This document shows, one piece after another, positions 36,072 through 48,573 of a DNA stretch of 64,000 nt. Position 1 is the first letter of the stretch; every line of letters begins with the position of its first letter. This DNA is from Ricinus communis (Eukaryota; Streptophyta; Magnoliopsida; Malpighiales; Euphorbiaceae). The DNA lies in NCBI RefSeq assembly GCF_019578655.1, contig NC_063260.1, forward strand, positions 13,146,001 to 13,210,000. Direction: 5' to 3'. The notes below the pieces were generated by a model. The model was not told where the DNA came from. It worked only from the letters and a program-made list of their open reading frames with translations, and did not search any database. Position numbers and translations under genes: made by a program.

Positions 36072-36211
36072 TTAGACACGTCTTTTTTTAGGGGGCCTCC
36101 AGCCATTATGTGGCATAGGGGTTACATCCCGGACGAAGCTTAATAATATACCACTTCTACGAATAGCTCTTAATGCTGCATCTCGCCCGAGACCAGGACC
36201 TTTTATAATCT
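36072..36211 (-). pseudogene. rps11: rps11 3' fragment (plastid ribosomal protein S11)
   Basis: It encodes [20 protein letters not shown] then [20 protein letters not shown] and a stop at 36072, the C-terminus of plastid S11 with a Cys-to-Trp change. Its position just upstream of rpoA on the same strand keeps the normal plastome order. Confidence 0.88.
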
Positions 36212-36300
36212 ATATATTTATATTTTATAATCTATATAAAATCTATATAATCTATATATAGATTATTATATTATAATATATACATTATATGAAAAAAAAT

Positions 36301-36372
36301 TGCGTCTAATAGGATTTGAACCTATACCAAAGGTTTAGAAGACCTCTGTCCTATTCATTAGACAATGGACGT
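36301..36372 (-). tRNA. trnR-UCU: Plastid-type trnR-UCU copy, probably inactive
   Basis: On the minus strand the 72 bases fold as the plastid tRNA-Arg, with anticodon UCU in the loop CTTCTAA and a T-arm GGTTCAAATCC. Compared with the family there are changes in the first base of the acceptor stem, the D-loop and the 3' stem (TATTAGACGCA). As part of a plastid insertion it is unlikely to be expressed. In plastomes this tRNA is not near rps11. Confidence 0.85.
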
Positions 36373-39300
36373 GTTTCTATTCCATTCTATTTTTTTTCTT
36401 TCATATTTTTTGTTCATAAAAAAAAAAAAGAATATGCAAGATAATTTTAGGAATTATCTATTTTTTGAATTAAAAATGAAATGTAAAAAATGTAAATGTA
36501 AATGATGGATTAATTCTTTTATATTTATTAGAATTATTTAATTTTAGAATGAAATATTCTTTTAGAATTAAATATTCTAATTTTTAGAATTTATTATTAG
36601 ATTATTAGAATTAATAATATTATTAAAAATATTTAAATAAATAAATTAGATGACTCTTCAGTAACCATCTTCTAATAACCATTATTGCAATGGTCCAATT
36701 CAATTCATTTTATTATTAAATATTTCAATAATGATAAAAAGAATATCTACATGATTGATTATATATAACTCTTCAATTGAAGTTTGTTTTCTTTTTCTTT
36801 TTCTTGAGGTTAATTTGAATTCTTTTTGCTTTTTAAGATAAATAAAGTCTTTATTTTAATAGTTTTGTCCTTGCTTATGTAAAGTTTCTTTTCTTTTCTA
36901 CTATCCAAATAACATGTTCTTTAGTACATATATATAAATCCTTTTAGTTTAATTAATTATTTTCTTTATTTTCCGATATAAGAATTTTCATTCTAAATCT
37001 TTATTCGTATTCAAAGTGAAATAATATTTTCAATGTATTGTTGTTATCAAGTCAAATGAAAGAGTGTAAAATTTATTTTCTTCTTTTCTATTATTATTTA
37101 ATAAAATTTGATTATTTTACATACAATTCTTTTTATTTGTTACTCAATACGCATATGAGTTACAAACTGATTATTATTAAAATATTCAAATAATATTAAC
37201 TAATTAAAAATATTTTAATTAATATAATAATTACTTATTATTTATATTTAAACTAATAAATTAATAATTAAAAAATCAAATCTATATATGTAGTATAATA
37301 TTATAATTTGATGTCTAAGCAATTTTACTAATAATAATGTTTTATCATTTAAAATGGAATATGACTTTTATACTATCAAGTTGTCTATTTATAAATTAGT
37401 TTTTACAAATAGTCTATAAGTTTGATATATATTTATTGAATTATAAAATCACCTAATATCTATAATATTTTAATAAATTTCTGTAATACAGTGTATATAT
37501 TATTCAATTTTAATTATAATATTTTTTATTATTAAAGTTAAGTTCTCTGTGGGTGGACAATGACCACAGAACATATATATATATATATATATATATAGTT
37601 TATTTTACTTTGAATACCATCGATATTTAATTTGCTTAAATCATATTTATTAAATTTTATAATAAAAAAATAATTGACAACATATTGAACTCTTTATATT
37701 TTATTTTTATTACACTAAATGTTATTAATTGCGAAAGAATGAATAATATTATGAAAAAAATAATTATTTTTACAAAATTTATTATTTTACAAAAAAATTG
37801 ATAAATATATAAAAAATATTATGTCTTTACGTAATTGTAAAATATATTATTAAAGTATGAAGATGATAATTATCTTCATATATATATATTAACTGTGTGT
37901 TACTCTCAGTTGCTCATTTTATTTATTTATTGGATTAAATTCAAAAATTTAATTATTTAAGATAGAATTAGTTATTATCAACTAATAAATTTTTTTGTTT
38001 TTTTTTTAAACTGCTATAAGACAAAAACTAGAGTTATGTGACTCGGACAAGATATTTATATGTGAAAAACATTCTAGCACAAACTGTTCCAAGACAATTT
38101 TCTAGAAGAAATATTATGTCTGTCGTACGTAACAGTGGCATAATATTTCCTTGACCTGATTTTTATACTAAATGGTAAAATTCCTGATTTATTATATTAA
38201 AGATCAACAATATTAGAAATGTAAACAAGAAGAAAATGATACTCACTAGTCAGTAGATAAAGAAAGATAATCATCTTAATTAATTAATTCACAAATAAGC
38301 CTCGACAGGTCTGTTTGCACCCTAAATTTATACAGGCGGTGATAATTTATTAATAATAATCATAAGTTTACAGCAGCCTTAAGAGTATTTTAATCAAATT
38401 TTAATATATTAATTAGATCCGAATCTGTTCCTTCTTTGACACAATCCGACATGAATATAAATAAACTAATGTGTCGAGCGGAAGTGCATTGAACCACATC
38501 CTCATTGCCTTTTTAAATAACATTTTTCTAATTCTTTTCTGTTCTAAGTTACACTTGAAAATATCATATTGCCCAAGAAAAAGAGACTGGACGATGACTT
38601 TGATCATTTCTTTCAAGCTTCATTTTTTATAATGAGATAAAGAAATATTGTGACTGGATTCCACTAATCTCTAAAGCTTACTTCATCTTTTCTAAATAAG
38701 AGCAACAAGAGGCTGCATCTTTGCTAGAAATGTTACATCGCAACTGTAAATTTATATAACAAATTAGAATGTCGTACCATATGTAAATTTATATGAACTG
38801 CAGGAAGTTTGACTTTGGCAGTGGGTTCAGCGATCCTAGTTTATGTAATGTGCTATCAATAAGTTGATTGCAATCTTTTGGTGAGGACAAAAACAGAGGC
38901 ACTGAGATGTGTAAAGACAAATCTTTAAGATTTAAAGATTTATAACACTCTCCTTATTGGCTAAGTAAGTTTACCACATCCTTCAAAATCCATCATCTCT
39001 TCTGCATTGAGTACTTAAGGGTAAATATTTACCCTTTGACCAGATTGCTTAAGGGTAAACAAATATCAGAAAAAGGACTTCAACAGAATTGGAGAAGTTG
39101 ACTCCATCCTCTATTAGAAATGGCAACTTCTTTGGTAGATGCAATCTACTACGTCGTAGAGTAAATCTTTTGTATAATGATATATAATATATCTATTAGT
39201 TGTTGTCTTTATATTGGTTGATTATGTGTGATTAATAATAATAAAAAAATAAATCAATGTAAATACAATACTCAATAAATAATATTATATTTTGGGTAAG

Positions 39301-41900
39301 CTTAAGATCTTCTTATGGAACCTTATCTTTAATTCTCTGCCAATTGGAGAAGTTCATAATGACATATTCAAAGTTGCTATAAATTGTAATCTATATCTTT
39401 CAGTCCCTTCACTCGGAGTGTCTAGTTTACTTTATCATTACAACTGCGACTAGATATGATTCAAGATGCAGCAACATAGTAGTGGCGGTAGTTGTTGATG
39501 TCTATGTTTATCGTGCATGAGCAATCTCTCCAACAAATGCAAAATCATGTCTTTCAAGAAAGTGTAGACCTATAATAATATTCTAACTAAAGCTCCTTTA
39601 TTGGATGATCTTCTTACATTAATATCAAAAGAGGATGACTAGGATCTAGCTAGCATTAACATCCTTCAACATCTACCCCTTTACTCAACTGGACTTTACC
39701 AAAATTAATTTTGATCACAGCCAACTTTAGACACTTAGTAAGAGATTTAGAGATGTGCATATCTGTCAATTTAATGACTAAGTAATACTTGTCACCACTA
39801 ACCTGAAAAGTCTTGAATCACGCTCCGACTACTTGTATAAGACTAACCATTAAAAGATTTGAGGCCTTTTATCATACCTGATCTTTTAAAATCTAATCAC
39901 CTCCTTAGCTCCACGTACTACTTCATCCTGACAACAACAGCTCTAATATTGAATAGATATTCAATCCCATTTGCACCTAACATGTCAAACACAAAGTTGA
40001 CTTTCCTTGAAATAAGGAGTTGGCGGCTCCAAAGGTACGTTTCCACTGTTGAATGCAATGACTGCCTCACAATTGTGAGCATCTCCCTCCCCTTATAAAC
40101 AACAATGGGCATTTATTATGCAAAAGAAAAAGGGAGAATTAATGCTCCCTGCCCCTTCTTTCACAAAGAACAAGTCTACCCTTTTTCCAACCTAAGGCTA
40201 TCCAACTTGTTACTATTATTTTGCAACTGAGAACTGCTGTGTCTATTTTCCAACCTCAAATAAAACTTACTCAAATCACTCCAACCCTTTTAATATAGGT
40301 ATTGGAGAATTCTCGATAACTAACCAAAGACTTGTTTGTTTGTTTTGCAGAAATCATTCTTTGGCTCTCATCGACATGTTGAAGGAAGAACAACGCGTTC
40401 TCCAAGATTTACAACAACATTGGAGTTCTTAGCATGCTATGGGCTATTCCAAAGAAATAGGCAGCATGTTGTTTTTACCACTAAGTATCATTCAGGCTGT
40501 CACCAAAAGGAAGACGTGAGCTGGCGGAATATGTTTGAATAATTTGTAGCTTACTTTTCTCTCATTATACTTTCTCCTTTGCGCCTAATGACCTTAATCA
40601 TATAGCCCCCACGACCAAAGCTATTGGCTAATTTGTATTTCTTTTTATTTTAATGCAACCCTATGTTCTATTTAAAATAAATTAAATGACTGCTCACACA
40701 GCATCACCTATTAATCTAATACAAATGGGAGATAAAAGAAAGAAGGGCCATTTCTAGATGATGCCACCCATCACATAATTGATAGAATCAAATTGGCCAC
40801 GTGATATTTTCATTACATTTGCATAAACAAAAGGGACAAACCACCTTTGATTATTACAAGGACAAAAAAAAAAAAAAAAAACATTATAAATAATTAACAC
40901 AAGTTGGGCACGTGATATTTTATCACATTGCATAAACAAAAGTGCCTTTCATTATTTAACTTGTTAAAACTTTGCTTTTATATTTTATTCACTGGAATGG
41001 GTTCTACTTGTCCCCCCCCTTCTTGGTCCCATGACATTGAGACATAATTGCCCCCATTTTCCTAAGAGAAAAAAGAAAGAAAAATGTGTTCACATTCATG
41101 AATCCGACACGAACAACAATCTTTTAGTGTTCACATTCAGAAATGAATAAAAGTAATGTGTACAATAGGATTTCTTGAATTCAAAGAATGACTTTGTCAT
41201 ATATGCAGGTACGTTGTTGTACAGATTGACCATGGCAATTATCAATTCCTTCCCATTTTTTAGAGAAAAAGAAAAGCTAAAACAAATCTAAGAAAATGTT
41301 TACTCATAAAGTACAATTGAAGGACAATAAGCCATTAAATTTTTGGCTCAATGGGAGGGGATCTGCAAAAAAATGAGTCTCAGCAGATATGGTTCAATAA
41401 TTTATGAATACAAATTAGAGGGTGAGAGTTTAGTAGTTAATGGTATTATTTATAAAAAAGCCAAATATTACATTTTAATTTGTATTGATTCTTGATTATC
41501 TAATGGGGTTTATAATATTTCTATAAAATTATTTTGTTAATCAAAAAAATAATCTTAAAATATTAAGAATAGCCTTGTAAAAGTATTATATATATATATA
41601 TTATACTAAAGGGGTAATAATTAGTCAAATTTATATAATTTAATAAATGCAAGTAGTGATTTTTGAACTTTGATCTGAAATTCACCAAAGATCAAACAGG
41701 AAGAAAAAGAGAGAAAAAAGAAAACAAGAGAACAAAAGCCAACAGAATGTTGAATTGTTGATTAATGAAGCGTAATTCTTTAGTACGGTCAAGCTGTTGA
41801 GTTTGAATCCTCTTAACAAAGAAAGACTGATACAGCTGGCATGTCTAGTGTGAAGATGGTCAATAATTAGGGGTAGCTTTCGTAATTATTTTCTGAAATT
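36373..41900. other. Long AT-rich gene-poor region
   Basis: No gene was recognised over 5.5 kb. Features: an (AT)n run at about 37576-37598; a palindromic AAGGGTAAATATTTACCCTT at about 39018-39037; and a stretch at 39400-40550 that is less AT-rich and gives short broken frames, which may be a decayed retrotransposon but matched no domain with confidence. (TA)n runs also occur near 41589-41601. Confidence 0.4.
40796..40942 (+). repeat. Imperfect direct repeat carrying CACGTG boxes
   Basis: The unit CACGTGATATTTT, then CA-rich spacer, then CATAAACAAAAG, occurs at about 40798-40832 and again at 40909-40942 with a few differences, with a poly-A run between them. CACGTG is the plant G-box core, but no gene start is close. 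Confidence 0.6.
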
Positions 41901-41925
41901 TAGGGCATTAATGAGAACGAGTTCT

Positions 41926-41933
41926 CTATATAG
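41926..41933 (+). promoter_or_regulatory. TATA box of small gene 2
   Basis: CTATATAG lies about 105 bases before the ATG at 42039, with a spacing similar to that of the paralog at 31640. Confidence 0.45.
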
Positions 41934-42038
41934 TCCTAGAAGAGAATAATCTCAAGACACAACACAGCACAAAATTGTTCTTCCACTAGTTTCCTCCCTA
42001 GTATCATTTGTTTAGTACTTTCTTAAGAGAAAACAAAG

Positions 42039-42227
42039 ATGGAATGGGCAAGAATGGGTATGATGAGTGACAGGAAGGTTTCGAGAAGGCTTTCAGGGCG
42101 TCCAATTCCAAAGAGAGGGCAAGTGAAGGTGGGCATAGTGGTTGGTTTGGCTCATTCTGTTGCTTCAATCTTCTCTCATAGTCATAGCAGTAGACGAGCT
42201 GCACCAACTGCTTCTCACTTTTCCTAG
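42039..42227 (+). CDS. Small conserved plant protein, unknown function (paralog 2)
   Basis: A 62-aa single-exon frame beginning MEWARMGMMSDRK. The core GRPIPKRGQVKV and GIVVGLAHSVASIFS is shared with the gene at 31640; the N-terminus and the Ser/His/Arg-rich tail are different. Conservation of the core against diverged flanks argues for two real genes, not chance frames. The antisense frame over the same bases has no recognisable content. Function unknown; the hydrophobic core segment is only about 15 residues. Confidence 0.8.
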   Translation: MEWARMGMMSDRKVSRRLSGRPIPKRGQVKVGIVVGLAHSVASIFSHSHSSRRAAPTASHFS

Positions 42228-42229
42228 TT

Positions 42230-43066
42230 ATTTTTAGCTGCCTAGATAAAAAGACCCAATTTTGGACTTCTTTTCATGGTTTATGTCATTATGGTTTTTT
42301 TTTTTTTTTTTGGTGGGAGAGATGTCTGTTTTTAAGTACTAGACATGATGTTGTACAAAAGAAAAGTTTCTATCTCTGCATATAAATGGAGTTTTGATTT
42401 CTAATTTCTTGCTTTTCTTTTTTTATGCTTACTTCTTCTTGATGCTTTTTGTTATGGCAATCCTTTCATTAAAGGGGAAAAGAAGAGTTAAAAGATTGGT
42501 AGAAATCTTGATAGTATGGAGCTGGTGATAAATCTTGACACCTTGTTCTTGTTGTATTGATTCACGGAACACATTTAATTTGAGCTTCAATCAAGATTCA
42601 TTGGAAGGCATTCAACAGAATAACCATTTAGTCTTCTTTTAGAACTGGGTTAGGGAGGTAGAACGAAAAATAATTTGAAGTGTTAACGACCAACTCAGCC
42701 AGATCACAGCATTGCCAAAGCCAATATTCACATGAAATCCAACCATAAGAATAATCCAGATTATACTATAATAATAATAATAATAATGATTTCTTCAAGT
42801 ATTACAACTGATGATCATAATTTAAAAACCACTGCAATGGATATGGCAAAACAAGAATCGGGGCAGTGCCCTTTATTTTATTTACAGAAGTGTAACAAAC
42901 AATCGCTTCTATCCAACTTCCATCTATCAATGGTGTTTAACAATGTAGACATTAGATCCAATCCCATCTCCGAAGTGCGTGGTCGTTTAAGGAATACAGA
43001 GCCTGATCACCAGCTCAAACCGGGCAAAGGATAAAAAATTGTAGAAGTGGATGATGCTGTTTCAGT
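42230..43066. other. 3' UTR of small gene and spacer
   Basis: T-run at 42296-42311 and a (TAA)n run at about 42766-42787. The part next to 43067 is the 3' side of the NADH dehydrogenase gene. No gene was seen. Confidence 0.45.
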
Positions 43067-45739
43067 CTATCCAATCCTGGAGTTATCCCTGCCGAAAACC
43101 AGGGTGGTTGCCCAGTTCACCGCCACGTAAAATCTATTTCTCCAACTAACTACTCGTGTAAGATAAGCAGAGCGCCAGATTAGCCAGCTGAAGAATCCAG
43201 CAAGTGATAACCCTTTAGCATCCTGCCAAAGATATACCATAATGTCTGTTTCATTACTCCGATGACAAAGAATTAAAAATTGAAACGTATCTAGACATGC
43301 TTCTGGAGCTATCTTATGTTTTTACCTTTGACTGGCGCAAATCAACCAGTGCCTTATAACGTCCTACCGATGCCATGCTGCCCATATGCTTGTAAACAAA
43401 AGGATCTCCTAGACGAACATCTTTTGCCCTGAAAGCCTTGCCTCCAGTTTCCTTTCCAATCTTATTAAACAATCCTACTAGATATTTCCCTTGCCTTTCT
43501 GCAACCTGTTTAAGAATTGTAGGCTGATTAGCACAACAAATTCATTCGTCTTAATATATTAGAAGGCTAAACGCTTACAAGGGGCTGACCTGAGCTAGAG
43601 CAGGAAGCACTGGCCTCCCTGTCTGTTCAAGAAAACCAGCACAATCTCCAAGGGCAAACACATCTTCTACTGAAGGAACCCGCAGCCACTCATCAATGCC
43701 AATCCTGCGTCATTAGTATGATTAGTTAACTGGATTTGATGTTAAAAATAGGACATACAGGAATGCTGTTTGTAAATATTATAAATACCTTCCACCAGGG
43801 GACTTGGGAAGATCTAATGATTTCACAAATTGAGAGGGACCAACACCAGTAGACCATACCAAGAGGCCATATGGAACTTCAGTTCCATCACTCAGAGCTA
43901 ATTTCTTGGGATGCACCTCTTTCACTACACCTCGTGCAAGACGGACACCAGACTGGTACAAAACCCCACATGTCAAAGTCCAATAAAGAAAAAAAAAAAA
44001 TCATAGGACACAAGACAACGTGTAAACTTCACCTTGGTTAAATGATTTGTTGCATATTGCCGTAGTCCAACATCAAAGGATGATAGAATCTCATTGGCCT
44101 GTTCAAGATGAACAAAAGAAAAGGAAAACATAACAAATGACACTCGATACTATATTTTTCAAACAAAATAATAGTTCATGCATAAGCCTTTATGTTACCT
44201 CTATCAGGGTAACCTTGATGTGATCCTTGACATGAGCATACCGCTCTTGAACATCTCTCATGATAAAATCACTCAACTCACCACTAAACTCCACCCCTGT
44301 AGGGCCACCTCCAATAACAACACAGTGTAACAGGCGTTTCTTCTCTTCTTCAGGTATGCCTGTAGCGACATCGTCAAAAAAAAAAAAAAAAAAAGATTTA
44401 GTCAGAACCTTGCTCTCAAGTACTCACCTAGATACTAAATTAAAGGAAGACCTTGTTGCTTAGCTGAACAAAATAGGTCATTTAGCCCCAATAAGTTTCT
44501 GTATGTTTGTGGTCTAAACAAAGCCTCTAGAACCAGGAAGAGAAATCTCGAGTTGTAAAAGCAACACTCACCAGGATTTTCAGAGAGCATAAGATTCAAG
44601 AGGAGCTTCTTCCTTATTTCTTGAGCATGATTTACTTCTCTGAGAAAATACGCGTGCTCCTTCACTCCCTTGATTCCGAAAGTCAGAGGCTCAGCTCCAG
44701 CAGCAATGACAAGTTTGTCATATGCAACTTTAAACCGGTAAGGCTCTTGAGGTAATCCGCCATTGCTAACAGTCTCACAGTACACCTGACCACAGAAAGG
44801 AAACATTCATTATAATTGCTAGAATTTCAGATTGCAACTTACGTACAAGACCAAAATCCAGATTACAGAAAATAACTTGGAAGTTATTGACAAAAACATC
44901 TTTTCAATTAAAAAGAGTTGAGCAATAGTATAAGATTAGTTTTAGCAGCATTAAATTTTCTGTATAAAATGCTCTCTCACTTCCTGGATACCAGTTTTTA
45001 ATTCAATTTACTGTTAATTAACTTATTGCTTGAGACAAGAAAAAGATATTCTATCACTACAGTCTGCAGAGATGGAAATGCAAGTATACTTTCATTGGAT
45101 GATATCCAAAAAACACATGAAAAACAGAAAAATAGCAAGAAAACGAAGACTCACTTCATGCTTGTCTGTGTCGACGCCCATGCAGGAAGCTAGATAAAAA
45201 TATGAGTTGGGACCTGTTGCCAATGCAGACTGTATCCGACTAACAGGCTCAGCTACAGAGCGAAACTCAAGGGTTCCAACACAAGTTGAAGCAAGCAAAG
45301 GAGTGAAAACCATATGATTCCTCGGTGATATGCAGACAACATCATAAGTTTTGGTGTCAAGTCCTTTCATGAACCGGCATGCTGCCCATCCAGTGCCAAG
45401 GACAACAACCCTTGGTTTTTCGCCAGGCTTGGTTGCTTCCAGACCTGGATACCTTGGTTCAGCATACTCATTTTCAGACTCATCTCTAATCCTTTCTGCA
45501 TTAGGAAATTGGTAATTTGGGGTTACACTGATTCCCCTGCTCCAAAAATTCTCATTATTTACCCTATTGATGCTGGAAAGATACGACAGATTGCCGCCTA
45601 CTGCGGCATTTTTAAGGGAAGGTGAAGACCATTTATGAACGGATAACCCCCCACACAATGTACCCTTGTCACTTGCATAACTACGAAAGGTACTTCCTGT
45701 CCTTCTCAAGCCAGTCCTGGCAATCCTTGCAAATGCCAT
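43067..45739 (-). CDS. NDA: Alternative (type II) NAD(P)H dehydrogenase, internal NDA type, mitochondrial
   Basis: Eight coding exons (45155-45739, 44572-44785, 44199-44359, 44033-44098, 43789-43952, 43590-43704, 43326-43505, 43067-43222) give about 546 aa. The enzyme oxidises matrix NADH and passes electrons to ubiquinone without pumping protons. The N-terminus [15 protein letters not shown] is a basic, amphipathic mitochondrial presequence. FAD site: [12 protein letters not shown] (GTGWAA at 115-120). NADH site: [13 protein letters not shown] (283-288). LALGD-type second FAD contact appears as [10 protein letters not shown]. There is no EF-hand insertion, which separates NDA from the calcium-binding NDB type. 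Conserved end [20 protein letters not shown]. The tail is FGRDNSRIG, i.e. the family's SRI followed by one more Gly. The frame extends upstream to TTG at 45760, but the first ATG is 45739. Confidence 0.93.
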
Positions 45740-47400
45740 GACAGTATTTGTTCCAGACAAAAGGCCTGATGCCCTTTAAGCCCCCTTTCAAAGTACAGCA
45801 CAGAAGCTTTAGCCTATTAAACCTGCATCAAGAGTGAACAAATTAGCTTATTGCATGTATTCTGAAAGGAAGAGTTCAAGGCAGACTTATATAGAAGATG
45901 ACTGTTTGAAATTTCCAAATGATATGGAGGAGAAAAAGACAGCAGATGAAACAACCAAACTACAGTCCGAATAAAATCTAAAAATCTGCTAGGCTACCAG
46001 AACATCTTTTCCAAGACTAATTGACTAGAGAAACAAAGCCAAACCCTAGCTTTCCTCTACAGCTACACCTAGCTTTCCTCTACAGGTGATGGTAGATACA
46101 AAGAGAAACCTAAAGGTAAATCTAAGAAAAAGCTAAAGCCCGATAAGCTATCGTTCCTTTCAAAATAAGCACATTTTGTAATCGTAAAAGCTGCCAAAGC
46201 AATACAAATAACTAATATAATTCGCCAAAAATGTCTCTACTAAACCAAATTCAGGTTTCAATTACCCTGACTCAGGAATATACCTGATTCATTGAATCAA
46301 TTTGTAACTTAACTAGATTGATGATAGATACTCAAATACCAAATTTCAGAAAAATTCCTGAACTGAATTGTATCTTTCAAAAATTAAACTTTGATAGACA
46401 AGAGAAGTTGGTGATCCGTCTTAATATTAATAACTCTTATACAGCTAGAAGTCACCCCGAACTAATTAAAACTGCATGCCGAATGCAATTCATTTGACCT
46501 AGGATCAGTATTTCTTTCTATGCAGGAAGAAAATAACCCACCATAGGACTTAATGTCCCTGCTCTAATCAACATGAAAATAACATCTGATTTTAAAGAGA
46601 CTGATTTTCATTCTTTATTAAAAAATGAAAATGATCTGGCATCAGTCTCAGGATATTCAATTATTTTAAAGATCATGAACAGAGAGCATTATTTTAATGA
46701 GAAAATATAAAATTCCTAAATTAAACAAATAAACTTGAAAAATTAAATTGTTTAACATGCAAGAAACTACTAGAACAACTCACTTTACATACATCCATTT
46801 AGCATTCTATTGACTACTAGTTGCACCATAACATTACCAAGCTTTTAAACACCAAAATTCTCACTTTGCATTGATCTGGTTGAACAATGTGGAAAATGAA
46901 TACTCTACGAGAACTAAATGTCAGATTGAACTAACGTTCACCAACCCAAATGAAACGCATACCAAACAAACATAATGGATAAAACAGCTACCCATTATAC
47001 ATTTACAGCTCCATAAGACATGACTAAACGTATACAAATACATAAAACATTTGGCTATAAGAAAAAAAGACAACTAAGAGCTGAAAGTTAAAGAAAATTA
47101 CTTTCTTTTGATGGTTTCAGGTTTTATATCGGTATACAAGATCTCTGGATCCTCACTTAAGATAACAGCAATAACTTTGTTATAAAATCAATGAATTAAC
47201 AAGAAAAGAAATGATCTTACTATAGTAGCATGCTTGAGACGCAAGAAAGTCGTAGAAGAAATCTCTGTATATGTAACACTAAAATATTAGAAAAGATAGT
47301 TAAAAAGAAGAAAACAGAGTTCGAGGAAGGAAGCATGTGTACGGGTATATTCCTGTTCTGTTTTTGTCTGTGCGTGTGAGTTGGCAATAGAAGGAAACAG
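45740..47400 (-). other. 5' leader and probable leader intron of the NADH dehydrogenase gene
   Basis: No coding content. A good acceptor (TTGATGCAG|GTTTAATAG on the minus strand, at 45823) and a possible donor (GTAAGATC at 47220) would define a leader intron of about 1.4 kb, putting the promoter near 47400. This is inference from splice-site text only. Confidence 0.35.
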
Positions 47401-48573
47401 AGGAAATGGAAAGGGAAAGAAGTGTAGAACGTTTCTTCTAGAACGACATCGTGTTTTTAATGCTTTACATGTGGTAAGGACGGTAGTATCCCTGAAGAGT
47501 AAAGAATATATAATTTTTTTCTGGAATGAGGAAGGGGCAGTTTTGGGTTTTTCAAAGCGTTGTTGAAGTTTGACTGTGCGAGAGTGTGGTACTTTGTGGC
47601 TGCCTAAAACCCTAGTTGCCAGGGTTTTATGTGATCAGGTGTAATCAAGTCTATTATTGGTTGAAACTGAAAGAAATACGATATGGATATTATGATCGAT
47701 CTAAAATCAACGGCCAAGAATGTCATGAGGGAGCCACATGCTCCTAAGAATCTGGAAGAGGAAAAGTAAAGCGCGACAGCTTTCTTCTCTTAAAAAAATG
47801 AAATGATTCAAACAAAGGTTTTCGAGTCAAGTACTACTCATGCTTGGGAGGTTTGGTTATCGTAACGTGTCTGATTACATTTAGTTTTAATGGTCATTTA
47901 CAGTTGGCTTCCTAGTTCCTCCCATGATATAGGGGCCGTCCATTTTGATTTGGAAATTTGCAACCCTTTATGGTCCGCCGCCTGGGTCCACGTCTTGCAC
48001 TGGGCTTTCAAGTTTGAAAACTTGGTAAGAAGTCGAGCAATTTAACATCAAGCTGCCGCCTCCGATCGATAGTCATCGACCACAATTCATAGCCAAAAAA
48101 TAGAATTCAAGTGTTGTTTGGTTAAGTCTAAATTAAATTTGACATAATGCAAGAGTTTATTAGATTAGATAAAGAATTAAAATGTTAAAAGCAATTATAT
48201 AATTAAAATTCATATGTTTAAATATTACATATGTTAGTTATTAGTATTAAAGGGAGGAATATTCTTCTATCATGAGGAATAAACTATTACATTTAGAAAG
48301 GACAGATCTTGATTACAAAGCCTGCTCTCAAACTAGAAAGTCACTGATCACCAATTACCAAGGCTAATAGCCTAATAGGTTATAATACTTGGATATTAAA
48401 GTAAAATTAGTTCACTGCAAGGCATGTAAACAGCATATTTACAACTATAAGAGTGATTCCTGAACATAAAGAAATGAATTTCCATGATGATAATCTGAGT
48501 CAGTCCAAAGAGTTTGGTTATGGAAAAGAAGGAATATGGGATGCGATTGTGCTGATATTCCTAATCTTTTTGA
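47400..48573. other. Intergenic region
   Basis: Promoter side of the NADH dehydrogenase gene on the left and the 3' side of nuclease A on the right. No gene recognised; the short plus-strand frame at 48453-48668 is antisense to the last nuclease exon. Confidence 0.5.

Larger units (their letters stand above)
33960..36372. other. Rearranged plastid DNA insertion (NUPT)
   Basis: Pieces of several plastid genes lie together on the minus strand: ycf2, then accD, rpoA, rps11 and trnR-UCU going right. In a normal plastome only rps11 and rpoA are neighbours; the others lie far apart, so the insertion is a mosaic. All coding pieces carry truncations or stops. About 0.6 kb (34460-35090) between ycf2 and accD was not recognised as plastid. 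The right limit is uncertain because the AT-rich DNA beyond 36372 could include plastid spacer. Confidence 0.9.

Noticed and set aside
33991..36372. Functional plastid genes
   Set aside because: Nuclear context, truncated pieces, stops and rearranged order show these are non-functional transferred copies, not a plastid contig.
39400..40550. Decayed retrotransposon coding region on either strand
   Set aside because: Short frames such as 39918-40112 (minus) and 40336-40542 (plus) showed no protease, integrase or reverse transcriptase motif that could be trusted.
42004..42207. 67-codon minus-strand frame over the small gene
   Set aside because: Antisense shadow; the plus-strand frame is supported by its conserved paralog.
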